DNA of 64,000 nt from Georhizobium profundi (GTDB taxonomy: Bacteria; Pseudomonadota; Alphaproteobacteria; Rhizobiales; Rhizobiaceae), in NCBI RefSeq assembly GCF_003952725.1, contig NZ_CP032509.1:1326001-1390000 (forward strand), in the 5' to 3' direction. Positions 63,898-64,000 of the stretch are shown here, piece by piece (position 1 is the first letter of the stretch; the number at the start of each line of letters is the position of its first letter). The notes under the pieces are model-generated. The model did not search any database. It had not been told where the DNA came from and saw only the letters and a program-made list of their open reading frames with translations. Made by a program: the position numbers and the translations under genes.

Positions 63898-64000
63898 CTA
63901 GAGGCGGGCGAGCGCCTGGCGGTCGAGCTTGCCGGTTCCGGTCTTCGGCAGTTCCGGCAGGTAGGTGACGATGCGTGGATATTTATAGGGCAGCAGGCGC
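63898..64000 (-). CDS. AMP-dependent acyl-CoA ligase, C-terminus only (gene runs off the right edge)
   Basis: The last 33 codons of a minus-strand gene end at TAG 63898-63900. The translation contains PYKYPRIVTYLPELPKTGTG then KLDRQALARL, the C-terminal A10 core of acyl-adenylate ligases with the catalytic Lys in TGTGK. It is 12 bases upstream of the apparent dioxygenase start, so probably cotranscribed. An aryl-CoA ligase (for example salicylate- or benzoate-type) is likely. Confidence 0.85.
   Translation of the reverse strand, partial: RLLPYKYPRIVTYLPELPKTGTGKLDRQALARL

Overview
The window looks like a chromosomal segment of a high-GC alphaproteobacterium, most likely in the Hyphomicrobiales (Rhizobiales). 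Evidence: a seven-gene Mrp antiporter operon, a BigR/Blh sulfide operon, an aerobic benzoyl-CoA (box) cluster, a glucosylglycerate cassette, and many ATGA/GTGA stop-start overlaps. No rRNA, complete tRNA, CRISPR array or insertion sequence was seen. The genus assignment is inference.

Left edge (1-3.7 kb): an accessory strip. It holds a gene running off the left edge whose product carries a PD-(D/E)xK nuclease-like motif, then a tyrosine recombinase. About 200 bp upstream of the recombinase is a short stretch that resembles the anticodon arm of a tRNA-His, which may be an integration scar. The conserved chromosome appears to begin around 3.7 kb.

3.7-16 kb (+ strand): mrpABCDEFG (Na+/H+ antiporter) with an unusually long MrpG, a histidine kinase/NtrC-type regulator pair, then phosphomannomutase and mannose-1-phosphate guanylyltransferase for GDP-mannose. 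16-24.6 kb (- strand): an oligopeptide ABC transporter (oppA-oppB-oppC-oppDF), a small membrane protein, and an acetate-type solute symporter with its DUF4212 small subunit. 24.7-31.7 kb: gamma-glutamyltransferase, a KefB/C-like antiporter, a beta-hydroxyacid dehydrogenase, an alpha/beta hydrolase and the NAD(P)HX repair enzyme.

31.7-38 kb: a probable glucosylglycerate cassette. A HAD phosphatase and glucosyl-3-phosphoglycerate synthase would make the solute, and a convergent GH13 phosphorylase would recycle it. An MFS carrier and a CPA1 antiporter follow. 38-42.4 kb (- strand): a sulfide/persulfide operon (blh-bigR-two YeeE/YedE proteins-SulP).

43-64 kb: an aromatic catabolism island. A branched-chain-type ABC transporter (livKHMGF) diverges from a benzoate-CoA ligase, alpha/beta hydrolase, semialdehyde dehydrogenase (boxD), DUF309 gene, boxC, boxB, boxA, thioesterase and boxR. 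A divergent PaaG-like hydratase and a fused hydratase/3-hydroxyacyl-CoA dehydrogenase follow and could finish the ring-derived chain by beta-oxidation. A palindrome, TGCA-N6-TGCA, recurs at the control regions of this island and is the best candidate BoxR operator. The right edge has a toxin-antitoxin pair, a glutathione transferase, a gentisate 1,2-dioxygenase whose start looks frameshifted, and the last codons of an acyl-CoA ligase.

The least ordinary signals are the BoxR-operator network, the MrpG fusion, the edge nuclease with its possible tRNA-His scar, and the gentisate dioxygenase start. No wholly new multi-gene system is demonstrable from sequence alone.
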